The notes below the pieces were generated by a model. That model saw only the letters and a list, made by a program, of their open reading frames with translations. It made no database searches and had not been told where the DNA came from. From positions 43,025,632 to 43,089,631 of the forward strand of contig CM064509.1 of the NCBI GenBank assembly GCA_032716605.1: 64,000 nucleotides of DNA. The letters are read 5' to 3'. This document shows, piece after piece, positions 23,342 to 35,200 of this stretch; the first letter of the stretch is position 1, and each line of letters begins with the position of its first letter. The stretch is from Paralithodes platypus. Lineage: Eukaryota > Arthropoda > Malacostraca > Decapoda > Lithodidae. A program made the translations under genes and the position numbers.

Positions 23342-25171
23342 AGGGTACTTCACACAGTCAGGAATGCGAGCTAGAATCACTAGGAGTAATGACTCCTGTT
23401 GATTCCTGGGAATACGACCGCGAGTGTCTGAAATTCCCCGTGCACTCGTAGGAACCAGTGGGAGTGTACCTGCGAAACACTGGGAGTCACTGGGATAAAA
23501 CCGGGAATGAAGTGCGAGTTATTGAAAAGTTGAAAATTAACGGTCGCTTTCGGATTACTGTAATATACGAGTCGATAGGAGTAATACAGGAGTCACTGGG
23601 AGTTAGATAGGAGTCACTGGGAGTCACCGAGCATCACTGGGAGTTGTTAGGAATGAGATGCGAGTATGCCAGGCATTGTGTGCTTGACCCTATAATTGAA
23701 ATAAATTTTTCCTCAAGTATGTCTCATGTAGGTTATAACTACAGTCCTCTAATATCATCATTAAGTATTATGACTGTATTCATACATCATTACAGACATT
23801 AATGTAATACGATAAGTCTGTATTATTATGTACCGTAAGGTCATAATATCAATGCTTACTATACTTTACGAAACAAATATATTTAAACTATTGTCTAAAT
23901 AGTGGATAGTTACTCCTTCCCACCTTCTTGTTTTCATTTGTTACTGAGTTCTGTAATATTTCATACGATTATGTAAAATAGGTAACACTTATAGGTTGTG
24001 TTAGTTTGCTTAGGTTAGGTCAGGGGAGTTGCAGAACTTCTAGATTATTAACCGGCGACTACAACGGCCCGTAAACAACCAAGCCATGATTCCGTTGGCT
24101 CAAAGTCTACCCCAGCGACTACAACGCCCCTCGAAGTAGTAATCCAAAACTCCACTCACCACCACCAAGCGAACTTGACATTTCAAAACACATACAAACA
24201 CGTATCCACCACTCTCGTTATGTTAGATAAGGGGAGTTGCAGAACTTCTAGACTACAAGCTTAGTAGGGTATTGTAACATTAACCATAGATTGTTCACAC
24301 TATCAATTACCTCACCTACCGTAATTTCCTTCTCTACACACAATCACTGGGTGAATACAATGTCTTGTGGGAAATTGTACTTACACAGGTTAACACTAGG
24401 CATATTTATAATGTTTGACCAAAGAAATATAAACTACCCATATGCTGCATAATTATACTTTCATGTGAGGATTATTACAGGTTTATATGAATAATATATT
24501 TATAAATCCTTCATTTCACTTTGAGATAGCTTTCGAATGCACCTACAATTAATAAATACTGCACAATTGTTTGGGGGGAGGGAGGAGATCCCCAGGTGAG
24601 TAGGCTCGCTTTGCTCACCACCCATACCCATGACTATTGGGCCCTTTATTACATGTGCGCCCACTACAGGTATCTCTGTGGGCGCCCCTGCCGCATGGAG
24701 AGCATGCTCGGTGACTCCTGCAGTGGCTCCTGGTGGTTCCTGGTGACTCCCGTCGATTCCCAGTGACCCTCAGTGACTCGCATGTATTACCTATATTTAT
24801 CCCAGTGACTCCCGGTGAAACTGAGAACTGAAAATGAAACCGTAACCTGTCCGTGAATCAGATACGAATCACCGAGAATCACCAAGAATCACCAGGAATC
24901 ACTGGGGAATCACTGGGAGTCACCAGGAATCACTGGAGTCACTGGGAGTGGTCCGACTCGCGGCGAGAACTTTAAACACGGTGAACATTTTGTCGGACAG
25001 GGCCAATCGCCCGCGACTGGTCTGGAGTCACTGGGAGTCTAACAGGAGTCACTAGGATACCGCTAGAGTCACTAGGAATAATCGATTTTCACCGCGAATA
25101 GGCCCAGGAATCCGAATTTTCAGCTACTTCTAGTGATTCTAGCTCGCATTCCTGACTTTGTGAAGTACCCT
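23342..25171. mobile_element. Harbinger-like non-autonomous DNA transposon (1.83 kb)
   Basis: Termini pair over about 40 bases: AGGGTACTTCACA and then cagtcaggaatgcgagctag on the left, inverted on the right with one or two changes. TAA is duplicated (23339-23341 and 25172-25174). Joining the flanks gives ggggactctaactttataac, which exists intact at about 25275-25297, so the empty site is present in the window. A 3-bp TWA target duplication is characteristic of PIF/Harbinger. There is no transposase frame. The interior is rich in gggagtcactg-type short repeats on the left and right arms (23381-23660, 24860-25075). Confidence 0.8.
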
Positions 25172-25174
25172 TAA

Positions 25175-26400
25175 CTTTATAACATACTTGTGGAAATTAG
25201 ACAGAGTCCATATATGGGGACTAACTTTATCAGGCACTTTATGCACTAGTGAGAATTTGGCAGAGTCAATATTTGGGGACTCTAACTTTATAACGCATTT
25301 GTAGAAATTAGGTAGAGTCAATACTTTGGGACTCTAACTCTAGATATCTCGTCACTGGTATCGACTTGTTTCAGGTTTCTATTATAGCTCCAGAATCAAC
25401 ACTTGGAGTAAAAGAGTTCGAGGTAACAGCTTGTAGTCGTCTGAGTGTCCGGTGGGCTGTCCAGGTTGCCCTGTCGTGAGGATCAGTTGTTTGGGATACA
25501 GATGGATTGATGGGTATAGGGTCTTAAATGAGGCTCCGTAAATATTATAATATTTGGGCACTTCATCGGACGAACGCGAGTATATATTAGCAGAGAGCTT
25601 GGAATACTCGACTATCCTGACCGTTATATATATCGGTAATGAAGTTCTGTTCAGGTACTCTTGACTTGGGGTCTTTAATATAATAACTATGTCATGACAG
25701 ATTGACAATATATCGGGCTAACGCGAGTAAACAATATGGTCATGACCACTCTTATATTCCTCAACTACCACTGACCTTTATAAGAGGTTCAAAGAACTCG
25801 GGGCAGTGTTTAAACCTATTAATTGCATGAGTCAAATAACATGCTACAGACAAATGCACTAAGGACTTCTATATGCCGAGTGCCAGTTAACGTATCTCGC
25901 AGAGCCCTGAACTATTCAAATGACCTTGGTATGCCAAGTATCCTTTGGTAGTTCTTAGAGTGCGGATTTAATAAGAGAAGTCAGGTGGGGACATGTCCGC
26001 GAGTTTAGACTTCTAATATTAAAAGTGCAGCCTATTAGAGGCCTAGATGTTAACACTATGGTATGCACATGAATAACAAAGATTCCTTAATAGGGAAAAT
26101 AACTCCTCAGACCTATGGGATATTCGGTATGCCGTTTATTATCCAACTGAATGGGAGGGTAATTCTAGGACTTTTCAACTTGGTATGCCAGTTATTGAAA
26201 GCCCTAGAATTGCTTGCCTTATTCAGTTTTCATCAGCATAGTGATGACGTTGGCTGAGATGTCCCAGAGTTGGTGTTTCGGGGTCACAAGGTCACAAGTG
26301 TGGTCAGGGGTGGATCTACAGGATTAGGAGGATCCTTTAGAAACTGGTGGGCAAGTATTTTGGCCGTTGGGTGGAAGTAGGGCGTAAGTGCTTGCTCTGT
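25175..26400 (-). mobile_element. LTR1-family block, continued
   Basis: Same landmark order as 20440-22740: ctctaactc and caggtttct, cgtctgagtgtccggtgggc, gacgaacgcgagtat, ctgttcaggtactcttgac, tttataagaggttcaaag, then ggtatgcc units. The end near 26400 gives way to a minus-strand reading frame. Confidence 0.6.
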
Positions 26401-26960
26401 TGGTGGTGATGATGGTCCTTCTCTCCCTGGCTGAATATTATTCGTCTTCTGGGATGTTGCAGGGAGGTTGAAACCATATTAATATTCTTCCCGGGTGTTG
26501 TTGAGCGCTCTGATGCAATGGTGGCAATCCGGGCCTTTCTTCTGGTGGTGATAACGGGCGAGAGAGTAATATTTGTGGATATATCTTGTTGTGTATTTCT
26601 CGTTGAAAACTGGTGTTAGCTTGGTACATGTGGTATGTCTCTGGGCGCGTATTTCATGGTTGATGAACCTTCCTTTTCTTATGTCTTCTTGCCTTTGTTG
26701 TTTTCTTGTTCTTCTCGTTGTATATTGATGTGGGGCAATTTCGGGATGCGTGGTATGGTAGATATTTGATTATGTATTGGTTTCTTCTGTGGCACTTCTT
26801 TTCGTTCTCCTTCAGTTTCTCCTTTTTTCGCTACCGGAAATCGTTCTCTTTGGCGGTAGCCATCTTGTCCCTCTGGTCCATCTTGCATGTTTCCTTGTTT
26901 CTCCTTTGCTGCTGTTATCTTTTCCAACTTCTGCTTTCTTGTTGTCAGCCTCTTTGATGG
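26401..26960 (-). pseudogene. Unknown 3' reading frame of an LTR1 retroelement
   Basis: Two open segments (26927-26679 and 26629-26438). The first is Lys/Glu/Gln-rich and contains IPRIPKLPHI, shared with the plus-strand frame at 15.4 kb. The second contains RPGLPPLHQ, resembling RPGLPYLAAQ near 15720. The order of frame then LTR1 block is the same in both places. No domain is recognised. Confidence 0.35.
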
Positions 26961-27958
26961 TGGTCTGGGTGGTGTTATGACTGGTGGTGGATTTTCCTTC
27001 GTTTCTTTTGTCTGTCATCATCCTTCGTTTTTCTTTAGTTCCTCCTTTCTGATGCTGGTTTCCCACTTGTTTTGTTTCTTGCTCTCCTGGAGTTTTCCTT
27101 TTCTTATGTAGGGGAGTATTCCTTAATCTCGTTATTTTCGTAAGTAATAGAGCGAGAGAAAGCAGATGATAGGGAAAATTATAATACGAAATGTACACAA
27201 AAAACACTAGCTGTCTCTGTTTTCTAAAGAGTCAGCGAGGTTACGATGTTTTCGGTCTGTTTTCTAAAGGATCTTTGCAATTTTGGTGTTTTCATATGGT
27301 TGAATATGGCTTAAACATCAAACAACAAACAATAATGGCCATTAATAAAGGAGTTAATTAGATACAGAAAAATATTTACTTCTGGCACGGACCACATATT
27401 TTTATTGTATTTTATTTTGTTTAATTTATTTCTTTTTCTTTTTGTGGGGATGGCCGACTGGAGATGTTGTAGATGAGGGGAGGATGTGCTCAGGTGCGTG
27501 ACAGGGGTAGGATACAAGTGAAGTGTGTGGTAGCGTCTCCCCTCCTTTTGTAGTACGGCTGGGTTGCATTGGGTTGCATTCGACCAGGGTTCGTCCGCCA
27601 ATCGGGCAATTTTCTTTGTATTTGTCCAGTATTCGCGCAACCAAAAAAAAATAATGTTTTGAAATGTCAAAACATCGGGCAATGTTTGTCCAGGCATCGT
27701 GTAGTTCGGTCTGCATTCATGGAGCGTTCGGTGTACGCTGTGGCGCGTTCGTTTTGCATTTGTTTTGCATTCTTTCTTGTCACAGTTCGGCCACCTTTTT
27801 CGGCCAAATGAGGCTGATTCGGAAACGGGCTGCATTCGGGTTCCTGTTCGGCAATGTGTAATGTCCCCTATACCCGCTTAAGAGACAGCGAGAGGGAAGG
27901 GCAGTAAAGGAAGAAGGTACAGAACGAGAAGGGCAGAGGGAGAAGGTCAAGGAAAGAA
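26961..27958. other. Unclassified DNA
   Basis: A reading frame at 27835-27311 (minus, 174 codons) has no recognisable motif and overlaps another in a different phase. The plus strand is T-rich to 27.4 kb, then has frequent GCATTCG/GTTCGG words (27555-27845) that suggest an old repeat. I assign nothing. Confidence 0.4.
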
Positions 27959-28425
27959 GGGGGAAGGCTGGAGGAGGAGGAAGAGAAGGGCTGGAGGAGG
28001 ATGAAGAGGAGGGCTGGAGGAGGATGAGGAGGGCTGGAGGAGGATGAAGAGGAGGGCTGGAGGAGGATGAAGAGGAGGGCTGGAGGAGGAGGAAGAGGAG
28101 GGCTGGAGTAGGAGGAAGAGGAGGGCTGGAGGAAGAGGAAGAGGGCTGGAAGAGGAGGGCTGGAGGAGGAGGAAGAGGAGGGCTGGAGGAGGAGGAAGAG
28201 GAGGGCTGGAGGAGGAGGAAGAGGAGGGCTGGAGTAGGAGAAAGAGGAGGGCTGGAGGAAGAGGAAGAGGAGGGCTGGAAGAGGAGGGCTGGAGGAGGAG
28301 GAAGAGGAGGGCTGGAGGAGGAGGAAGAGGAGGGCTGGAGGAGGAGGAAGAGGAGGGCTGGAGGAAGAAGAAGAGGAGGGCTGGAGGAGGAGGAAGAGGA
28401 GGGCTGGAGGAGGAGGAATACGAAG
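27959..28425. repeat. GGA-rich minisatellite
   Basis: Irregular 18- to 24-base units around gagggctggaggaggaggaa. Higher-order blocks of about 125 bases can be seen to repeat (28075-28200 and 28200-28330). It starts next to the 3' end of a CR1. Pro/Ser/Leu frames across it are artefacts. Confidence 0.9.
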
Positions 28426-28429
28426 GACT

Positions 28430-29530
28430 TACAAACTGCAACAGACCTATTGGTCCTTACGGGGCAGTTTGGATATCTAGACTGCTAAGCTAGTACTAAG
28501 TAGTAGGTAAAGAAAAGGATAGTAAAACAAAAGGCTCCTCACCACCCACCCTCACCACTCCATCCAGCTTACACTGGTGTGGAAACAGTTGGAAAAATAT
28601 ACCAAGCAGTATGGAAAAACTGACATGGAATTTCGGATAGGATAGAACGAAAGGAGATAAATTAGTACTCTACGCTCATTCTACATCTAAGATCTGGAAA
28701 ACAAAACAAAATCATTAGCAAAATTGTATGCAAACATGTTATTTACATTGCAATCTGTGGTATTTCTTCATTATGACTGGGAGTTATTCTGAGAGCAATG
28801 GTGTTAATTGAGGGTTAGTGGCCAAGTATATATCAAGACGGTTCTTGAAAGTCTCTACTGTATCGCAGTACACTATGTTTGAAGGTAGTCTGTTCCAAAT
28901 GTTCACAATACGATTGAAGAAATGCTTTGCTTCCATAGAATTAACCCTCTGTTCCCGGAAGGGCTCTTGAACGCCCATAAAAAAGCATACACGAGCTGCC
29001 CGGAAGGGCTCTTAATCACCCATGAGGTCAAAGCCTGTGAGCTTGGTGTGCGAGGCGTCGGTCCGACGCATGTAAACAACAGCCGGCTGGACCGACGCCC
29101 CGCATCTCCGGCCACAAGAAGGAGAGCGTCGCTTGTTCGTGTGTGCCTGTATGTTGTTGTTAAGTATCGAAAAGTAGTGTAAAGTGGCTGTTTTTGCCAT
29201 AAAGTTATCTTCAATGAAATCATCATCACAACTCAACCAGTTGACTTAGAGAGCTCTACTTAACGCCATTCTACAGGTAAATAACACAGCTACGCTTGGG
29301 AATGCGGGAAGTAGTCAGAATAACAAATATACGGTAGCCTAGCCTAGACGTTTTTCGGCCAAAACACCCGGGTTTCGGGGAATATTTATGTAATGCGTAG
29401 CCGGGGCTGGAGGGTTAAATCGCTTTCCTATAATCTTACAACCATTGTTTCTAGTGAAGTTTGATCGGTCGAAAGTGAAGTAATTACTTATATTTAGGTT
29501 GCTGAATCCCTTAAAGATCTTGAAACCTCT
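28430..29530 (-). mobile_element. CR1-like element (copy c), 3' part
   Basis: The minus strand encodes the C-terminal domain (NNGCKIIGKR, FNRIVNIWNRLPSN, DIYLATNPQL; about 29470-28784) and then a 3' UTR with GGACCAATAGGTCT at about 28460, a block typical of arthropod CR1 3' ends. It is split by a TTAA element (28941-29418) and, at 29530, by an LTR2 retroelement; its upstream continuation is at 35204-35325 (KPYEEHLKEVNLFRLTKRRL). Confidence 0.85.
28941..29418. mobile_element. TTAA-flanked miniature transposon (family F)
   Basis: TTAA at 28941-28944 and 29415-29418 with termini CCCTCTGTTCCCGG and, inverted, CCCTCCAGCCCCGG. The CR1 reading frame resumes on the other side of the element, so one TTAA and the element are the insertion. 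Two related ccggaagggctcttgaa / ccggaagggctcttaatc units lie near the left end. Non-coding. Confidence 0.9.
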
Positions 29531-29795
29531 TGTTATGCCACGTTATAATTAAACGTGATATACTCTGATTGTGATTTCCACCTTAGGAAATAACGTCAAT
29601 CTACAACTTGGGTTCCTCTGTGCTGGGAAACAACTAACTTTGGTTTCTATAATTTCACTTCAATAATAATCAATGGACACAAAATACACAGTAAAGGTTC
29701 ACAAGTTTTATTTCCTTAATAGCTAGGTTACTTTCTCAAGATGATATTGGAATCATAATAGATCAACAACCTCTAGATAATAATAAGTAATGATA

Positions 29796-30095
29796 TTAAC
29801 CCCCTCCGTCACAAATTACGCCGCGTCATATGACGGTTCCGCCCAAAACTATCAAATGACGCTACCGCGTCATATGAAGCTAGTGAAATAGCTCTATGAT
29901 AATTTATATGACGCTTCTGCGTCATTTTGAGCTCAGTAAGTTAGGAAAGTTAGATCATAATCTGTCGATTGATGGCAACCCAAAATTCCTTTGACTCCTA
30001 ACTATCCCTCAGTGTGAGAAAGACTGTTGTGGGGAAAATACCGGGCGGTCTGCCAACCCGTAAGTAAGTTAATATATCCTGTCTGAGGGGGTTAA
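29796..30095. mobile_element. TTAA-flanked 300-bp MITE with CGCGTCATA motifs
   Basis: TTAA ends with termini CCCCCTCCGTCAC and, inverted, CCCCCTCAGACAGG. CGCGTCATATGA occurs twice and related tatgacgc/tgacgc words more often near the left end, resembling the subterminal repeats of the piggyBac element at 46180-46260. Non-coding. Confidence 0.8.
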
Positions 30096-31539
30096 TGTAT
30101 GATCACAAGAATAATAATGTCACTACATGAATATATAAATAATAATAATGTTACTAATAGAACATTATATATAAGAACATTGTTACTACAAGAACATATA
30201 AATCAAAATACACAGAGATGTTAACGCCCCTTTCCCTCTGATGCGAATTTAAGCGATTTTCATCACCGATTCCAACGAATGGGCACATTCGGAACATGTC
30301 GCAACAAAATGTTGAGTCCTCGGAGGATGATCGTTTGGCTCACAAGGGGCCTCGCAAGTTTTCAGATTGTTCAAAATTTGGCACGAGGAGTGACGAGCTG
30401 TGCAAACCCTCGCAAGCATCGGCAAATATTTTCCGACGCAACGGGGAGGCCCCTGGAGCTACTCTTTGACATCAGCGAGGATATAGCACGAAAAAAAGCG
30501 TTGCAAATTTCCGAAACTTCGCATGATGGCCCGCCGAAAATCGCCGATGTACAATAATCATCGGAGAATGCCTCGGCGATTACTCGCACATGTAATGCGA
30601 CGTGTGACCGAATACTCGTCGAGAGTATACCCGCCACGGGTATACTCTGCACGAGGCGTGCGAAGGGCTGTGCGACGTAGACGAATGCTCGGAAAACACC
30701 TCGCCGAGGCCAAAGGGCACCTTCGGCGAGGTGGGTAAAAAAAAGGATTATAGTGAACCTGTCAACCCTTTTTTCTTTGCACCTCTCTTAAGCCGGTAAA
30801 CATACGGAAAGGACATTGCCGATCGCCGAATTAAGGGGAGATGGGCCGTTTTTCTGGTCCCCTTTTTTCCCCATGGTTAACCCCATTAGTTTTAAGATTT
30901 TATGATGTTCGGCCTATTAGTTTGGCGATTTTAAGACATTTCACCCTATTTCGTTGTCAATATTAAGACTATTCGTGCCATTTAGGCGTCGAGTTTTTCC
31001 TGGATAGCGATAGCGAGCCTGTACTTTATGAGGAACCGGCTTTTGGCCAGGAAATTTTTCTATCGAAAAATGTACAAATTTATCTTGAAGGAGGGTGTTG
31101 GGGGGTGCTTTATATGATTGATGGAGATCTAGAGATGAAACTAAATAAATTATAAACAAATATATAAATGAGCAAATATTACGCTCATCCCACCTTATGT
31201 ATAAAAAATTAAGTGTAGGTTTATGAAAGGAAATTTAATATCACCCAGTTTTCAAATGCTATCCATTCAATTTTACACATTTCGTTTACTAACCCTTGTA
31301 TATATTTGCATTATTAATTTAACCCCTTGTGTACAGTTTGCCAAATATGTCATGTCGCCTCTGTCATTACGTTTTGCTTGCTGTGTGATGTATTAATGTC
31401 TGTCAGATGTTGAATAGAGTGTGTAAAGATAGAAACATTTTTGTATATCTCACTCGAAACTATGAATTAAACTTTATATAGTGCTGATACCAATTATTGA
31501 TTGAAATATAGTTGGTGCCGCGACATCACTTATTTGGGC

Positions 31540-31969
31540 AACTGTACCGGCGACATATATTTTATTATATTTCAGCTTCTTGTTGACGATTATATGAAGC
31601 ATAGGAAGGTTATATGGTAGCTAATATGAGCAATTGAGTTAGTTTGTAGCCTTCTTAGGGGTAGACGTGCTTCCAAAGCTGAATAAAATCGTATAATAAT
31701 TGTCAAATACAATGAAAAGGACGTCATCGTTACTGAATGGGTTATCTTAGTTAACCCTTACAGTACCAGCGACGTATTTTTGTTTTTATTTCAGCTGCAT
31801 TTAAACGATTTTGTGCAGCTTAGGAAGGATATATGGTAGCTAAAATCTAGCTATTAACCCAGATAGTCTGTGATCTATTACGGGTAGCCATCTTCCTAAG
31901 CTGAATATAACCATCTAATAGTTGCCAGAATATGATGCAAAAGTACGTGACCGATACTGAATGAGTTAA
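31540..31969. mobile_element. Two tandem foldback MITEs (family FB)
   Basis: Copy 2 (31751-31969) has TTAA at each end and near-palindromic arms: cagtaccagcgacgtatttttg against the inverse of caaaagtacgtgaccgatactg, and atttcagctgcatttaaacg against its inverse. Copy 1 (about 31540-31745) is the same layout with a less certain left edge. Further copies: 46528-46745 and 50024-50230. The fold would make a long hairpin with an off-centre loop. Confidence 0.75.
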
Positions 31970-32455
31970 AACACCTTACGAGCGGCCTATGCGGTTTATT
32001 TATGTGTACCGCACAGCGGGGTGTTTTTAGCCAAAATAGGGCTGTTTACGTGATCATTTTCATGCCTAAATAAGACCCAGAACGTAAAACTAGTACCTAT
32101 CCCTGAAAGGGCATAAACAGAGCTTTCGAATGACACCATAACGATCCTTGTATGATGGATAGTTTTCTTGCAATAACCGTGCAACGCGAGTGCAAAAAGC
32201 AGGTAATTCGGTACTTTCAGTACATAATTGAGTATGTAGCGAGTGAGAGAGGGAGGAGGGAGCTGAGATTTGTGTCAGTAGGTTCGCCGCGGTGGTCTGG
32301 AGCAGTCATACGCTCGCTAGTCTCCTGCCACCACTTGTCTCTCTCTCTCAGCCACATTACGTGCTGAAATTGCCACTCGACCTATGTCGAGCGCCGCCAC
32401 ATAGTCCAGCTTTTTTTAACTCGACTTATGTTGCTCGCCGCTAATTAAGGGTTAA
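31966..32455 (-). mobile_element. TTAA-flanked miniature transposon (family T, copy D)
   Basis: TTAA at both ends; the left TTAA is shared with the adjacent foldback element. Left AACACCTTACGAGCGGCC, right GCTAATTAAGGG. It carries the family core on the minus strand (agggcataaacagagctttc, aatgacaccataacgatcc). Confidence 0.85.
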
Positions 32456-32529
32456 ATACCGGTACTACAATAACGTTCAGCCGTATAAAGACACATCAGC
32501 TCCCGCTATCAGTATTAGGTTGAGAAGAA

Positions 32530-33028
32530 TGATAGATATGATAGAGGTGTTCAAGTGGGTTAGTGGGATTAATAAAGGGGACATGAAAAATGTACTTAAG
32601 CCTAGTGATAGCGAAAGAACTCGAACAAATGGTTTCAAATTAGATAAATTTCGTTTCAGAAAAGATATAGGCAAATATTGGTTTGGTAACAGAGTTGTAG
32701 ACATGTGGAATAGGCTACCGAGTGATATGGTAGGATTGAGAAGATAGGGAGCTTTAAAATAAAAATTAGATAGACATAATTATGGTCGAGATGGGTTGGG
32801 TATGAGGGGGATCTGTTTAGTGTGGGCCAATCGGCGTTCTGCAGACCCCTGTAATCTTGTGTTGATCTCTGACCGTTTTGGTGAGGTCAGTCCTCAAGGT
32901 ATTAGTGAGTTGGGTCTATAATTAGGCCTTGTAATTGGGGTTGGGTGTGACAGGGATCTGCCTTGTGTGGGCCAATCGGCTTTCTGCAGACTCCCGTTTT
33001 CTTATGTTCTTATGTTCTTATGTTTGTG
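32530..33028 (+). mobile_element. CR1 copy-b subfamily 3' end
   Basis: Encodes MIEVFKWVSGINKGDM, then FRFRKDIGKYWFGNRVVDMW, nearly identical to copy b, then a stop, a 3' UTR with GGCCAATCGGCGTTCTGCAG twice in variant form, and a TTATGTTC tail (33000-33026). Strongly 5'-truncated; inserted inside the 30229-33394 transposon. Confidence 0.9.
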
Positions 33029-34414
33029 ACATGAAATATATGCAAATGGTTTTCGGATAATCCCGCCGAGGTCACCGCCGAACCATTGCTTAATTTGCCT
33101 AAGTCGTCGCAGAACGTACGCCGAGGATTTGTTTATCCCTCGCATTATTTCGCAATATTTTATTTAAAATGTGACAGTTCTCGCTGAGGTTATCGGCGAA
33201 CCATCCCTCAATTTGCCGATGTGGTCACATAATGTCGCCGATTACGTCGCATTCATCGGACACATCGTCGCTGAGTGTAACTTGTCAACGTTTTTTAACG
33301 GTCAAAATCGTATACGTCGCACAAATTTGTTGCGAAATGACAAAACTACGTCCTCGGCATGGAAAATAATTTAAATTCGCATCAGTGGGAAAGGAACACA
33401 AGTCTCAAACGCAATAAATAGTGTCTTGATGGAAAAGTACGAAACTCTAATTATGGTCTCGCTCAGAGTAAATATTAGTTACTGCGCTAGCATACACGCG
33501 GTACTGAAGGTATGTAAAATAAAACACTATGTGACTCGTAAATAAACAATAAGTTAATTTAACTTGAACAGGAGATTAATCTCAAATAACTCAAAGAGTA
33601 ATAATTATGAATATAAATTCATGAATATGTTAGATTTGGATAATAGTCATGTATGCGTGACAGAGAATTCCGAACGAACAACAAGTTAATGCAACTTGAA
33701 TAACATAGAGTTAGAGCAACTCAAATAATACACAAATGAATTAGACCTCATATAGCGTGATAATAATAGTAATCATAAATAGATGACTGATTGAGAAAAC
33801 ACTCTGTGAACAACTTATCTATGATTTACGTACCCAGATGATGTTATAGCATAAAACGAGATCTGAATAAGTGTTCACTGGTTTTGACGTGTAAGTGTGT
33901 GTATTTATTCCCGGACGAACATATGTATATCTCTCCATAAAGAATATAGGAGCCTATATCCGAAGAAGTATATACTGTATATATTTATCCCACAATAGAA
34001 GTGTAAAATGTTCTCTCTAAATCGAGCGACGGATAACTAGGAATAGTGAATAGTGAATGGACAATCTTTGTTAATTACGTTAACTATGAACCTTATCATA
34101 TCAAGTTAACGTAATTATAAACATCATTACCATTACGAAACAAAAGAACACCTAAAGGTTTATAGGAAGAATAGAAGCCTGGTAGAGAGTCTGGCAAACA
34201 AGTTGTCACTTGGATAGTTGTCCCCTGGTTGATCACAGGGGCTCGAAGAGTTTCACACACTCTTAATAGGTCCAGATCCTTCTCTCTTCTTTCTTTCTCT
34301 GGTCACTCTCTGTACTCGTTTGTCTGACGTTAGCTAAACAGTGGTGATTAAGTAGAATTATTAAGGATGACTACTTATAATCAAGGTTACTCCTGGTGAT
34401 ATGAGTCCTGCTTA

Positions 34415-35200
34415 TTAGAAGAGCTGCACTCCAGATATATTGCCCTGATTCCCTTTTGAACTAGGGATCCCAGTGTTGCTTGACTTTCCTCTGGGTTGTG
34501 TGGGTAGTGACTCTTTAAATGTAGGCATCAAGGGGCTTACTTCTCGGGGTAGTAAGGGCGTGTGAGAAAGTTCTATTGTAGTTTTAGGGAGGTAGGGAGT
34601 TTCACTAAAATTATGATGAGAGTGGTTATCACAGGAGGAGAGGCTTTGGGAGTTTTCTGTTTGTTTATGATCTACGGGGATGACTGGGTGGCGATCTAGC
34701 AAGAGATTGTGAGGTTGGGGAATTAATAGAGAATTGGAGTTATCGTGAATAGCAAAATTAGGGAAAGAGTTGGATGGTGAATGAGCTTGTTGCATAGCAT
34801 GGATAATAGGTTGGGTTAGTTGATTTGGATACTCGATGGGGGGGTATTAGGGGTTTTGATGGGGAATTTGCAAAAATATGTATTCATCGTATTCTAGCTC
34901 TGGAAGTGATTGGTCTTTGTTTGAGTCGGCCCTGGAATCCTGGGGTTCCAAGTTTTCAGTGTGAGCTGATCTTGAGGGTGCGTTTTCTATTTGGTTTAGA
35001 TCCCATGCTCTACTTGAAGGCGCATTTTCTGGCTTGCTTATCACTCGTTGTTGTTGAGGTTGGTCTTTGGTCCTGGAGCGTCTGGGTTGCAGCAGTTGAC
35101 TCCGTATGGTAGCAATGTGGCAGGTGTTGTGGGAGTTGCTGCTTGAAGACGGGAGCAGGTGGGTAGATGGTATTGGCTTTTGATGGCCAGACCCCGTCAC
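34415..35200 (-). pseudogene. Unknown reading frame upstream of LTR2
   Basis: Two segments (35200-34847, 34795-34415), low-complexity and rich in Ser, Pro, His, Asn, Gln. HTPLLPRE resembles HMPLLPR in the plus-strand frame at 12.47 kb, which is also followed by LTR2. No membrane segment, zinc finger or catalytic motif. Probably the last frame of the LTR2 retroelement. Confidence 0.4.

Larger units (their letters stand above)
30229..33394. mobile_element. DNA transposon with 24-bp inverted termini, non-autonomous
   Basis: Left terminus CCTTTCCCTCTGATGCGAAT then TTAA; the right terminus is its inverse with one change (33371-33394). The LTR2 sequence continues on both sides (acacagagatg; aagtctcaaa), so it is an insertion, but the target duplication is unclear (perhaps AAC). 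The interior is GC-richer with frequent cgccga/tcgccg words near both ends (30245-30740 and 33055-33300) and contains nested small elements. No transposase frame is recognisable; superfamily unknown. Confidence 0.7.

Noticed and set aside
27311..27835. 174-codon minus-strand frame as a host gene
   Set aside because: No motif, unusual composition, and an overlapping frame of similar quality.
27947..28441. 164-codon Pro/Ser-rich frame
   Set aside because: Antisense of a GGA-rich minisatellite.
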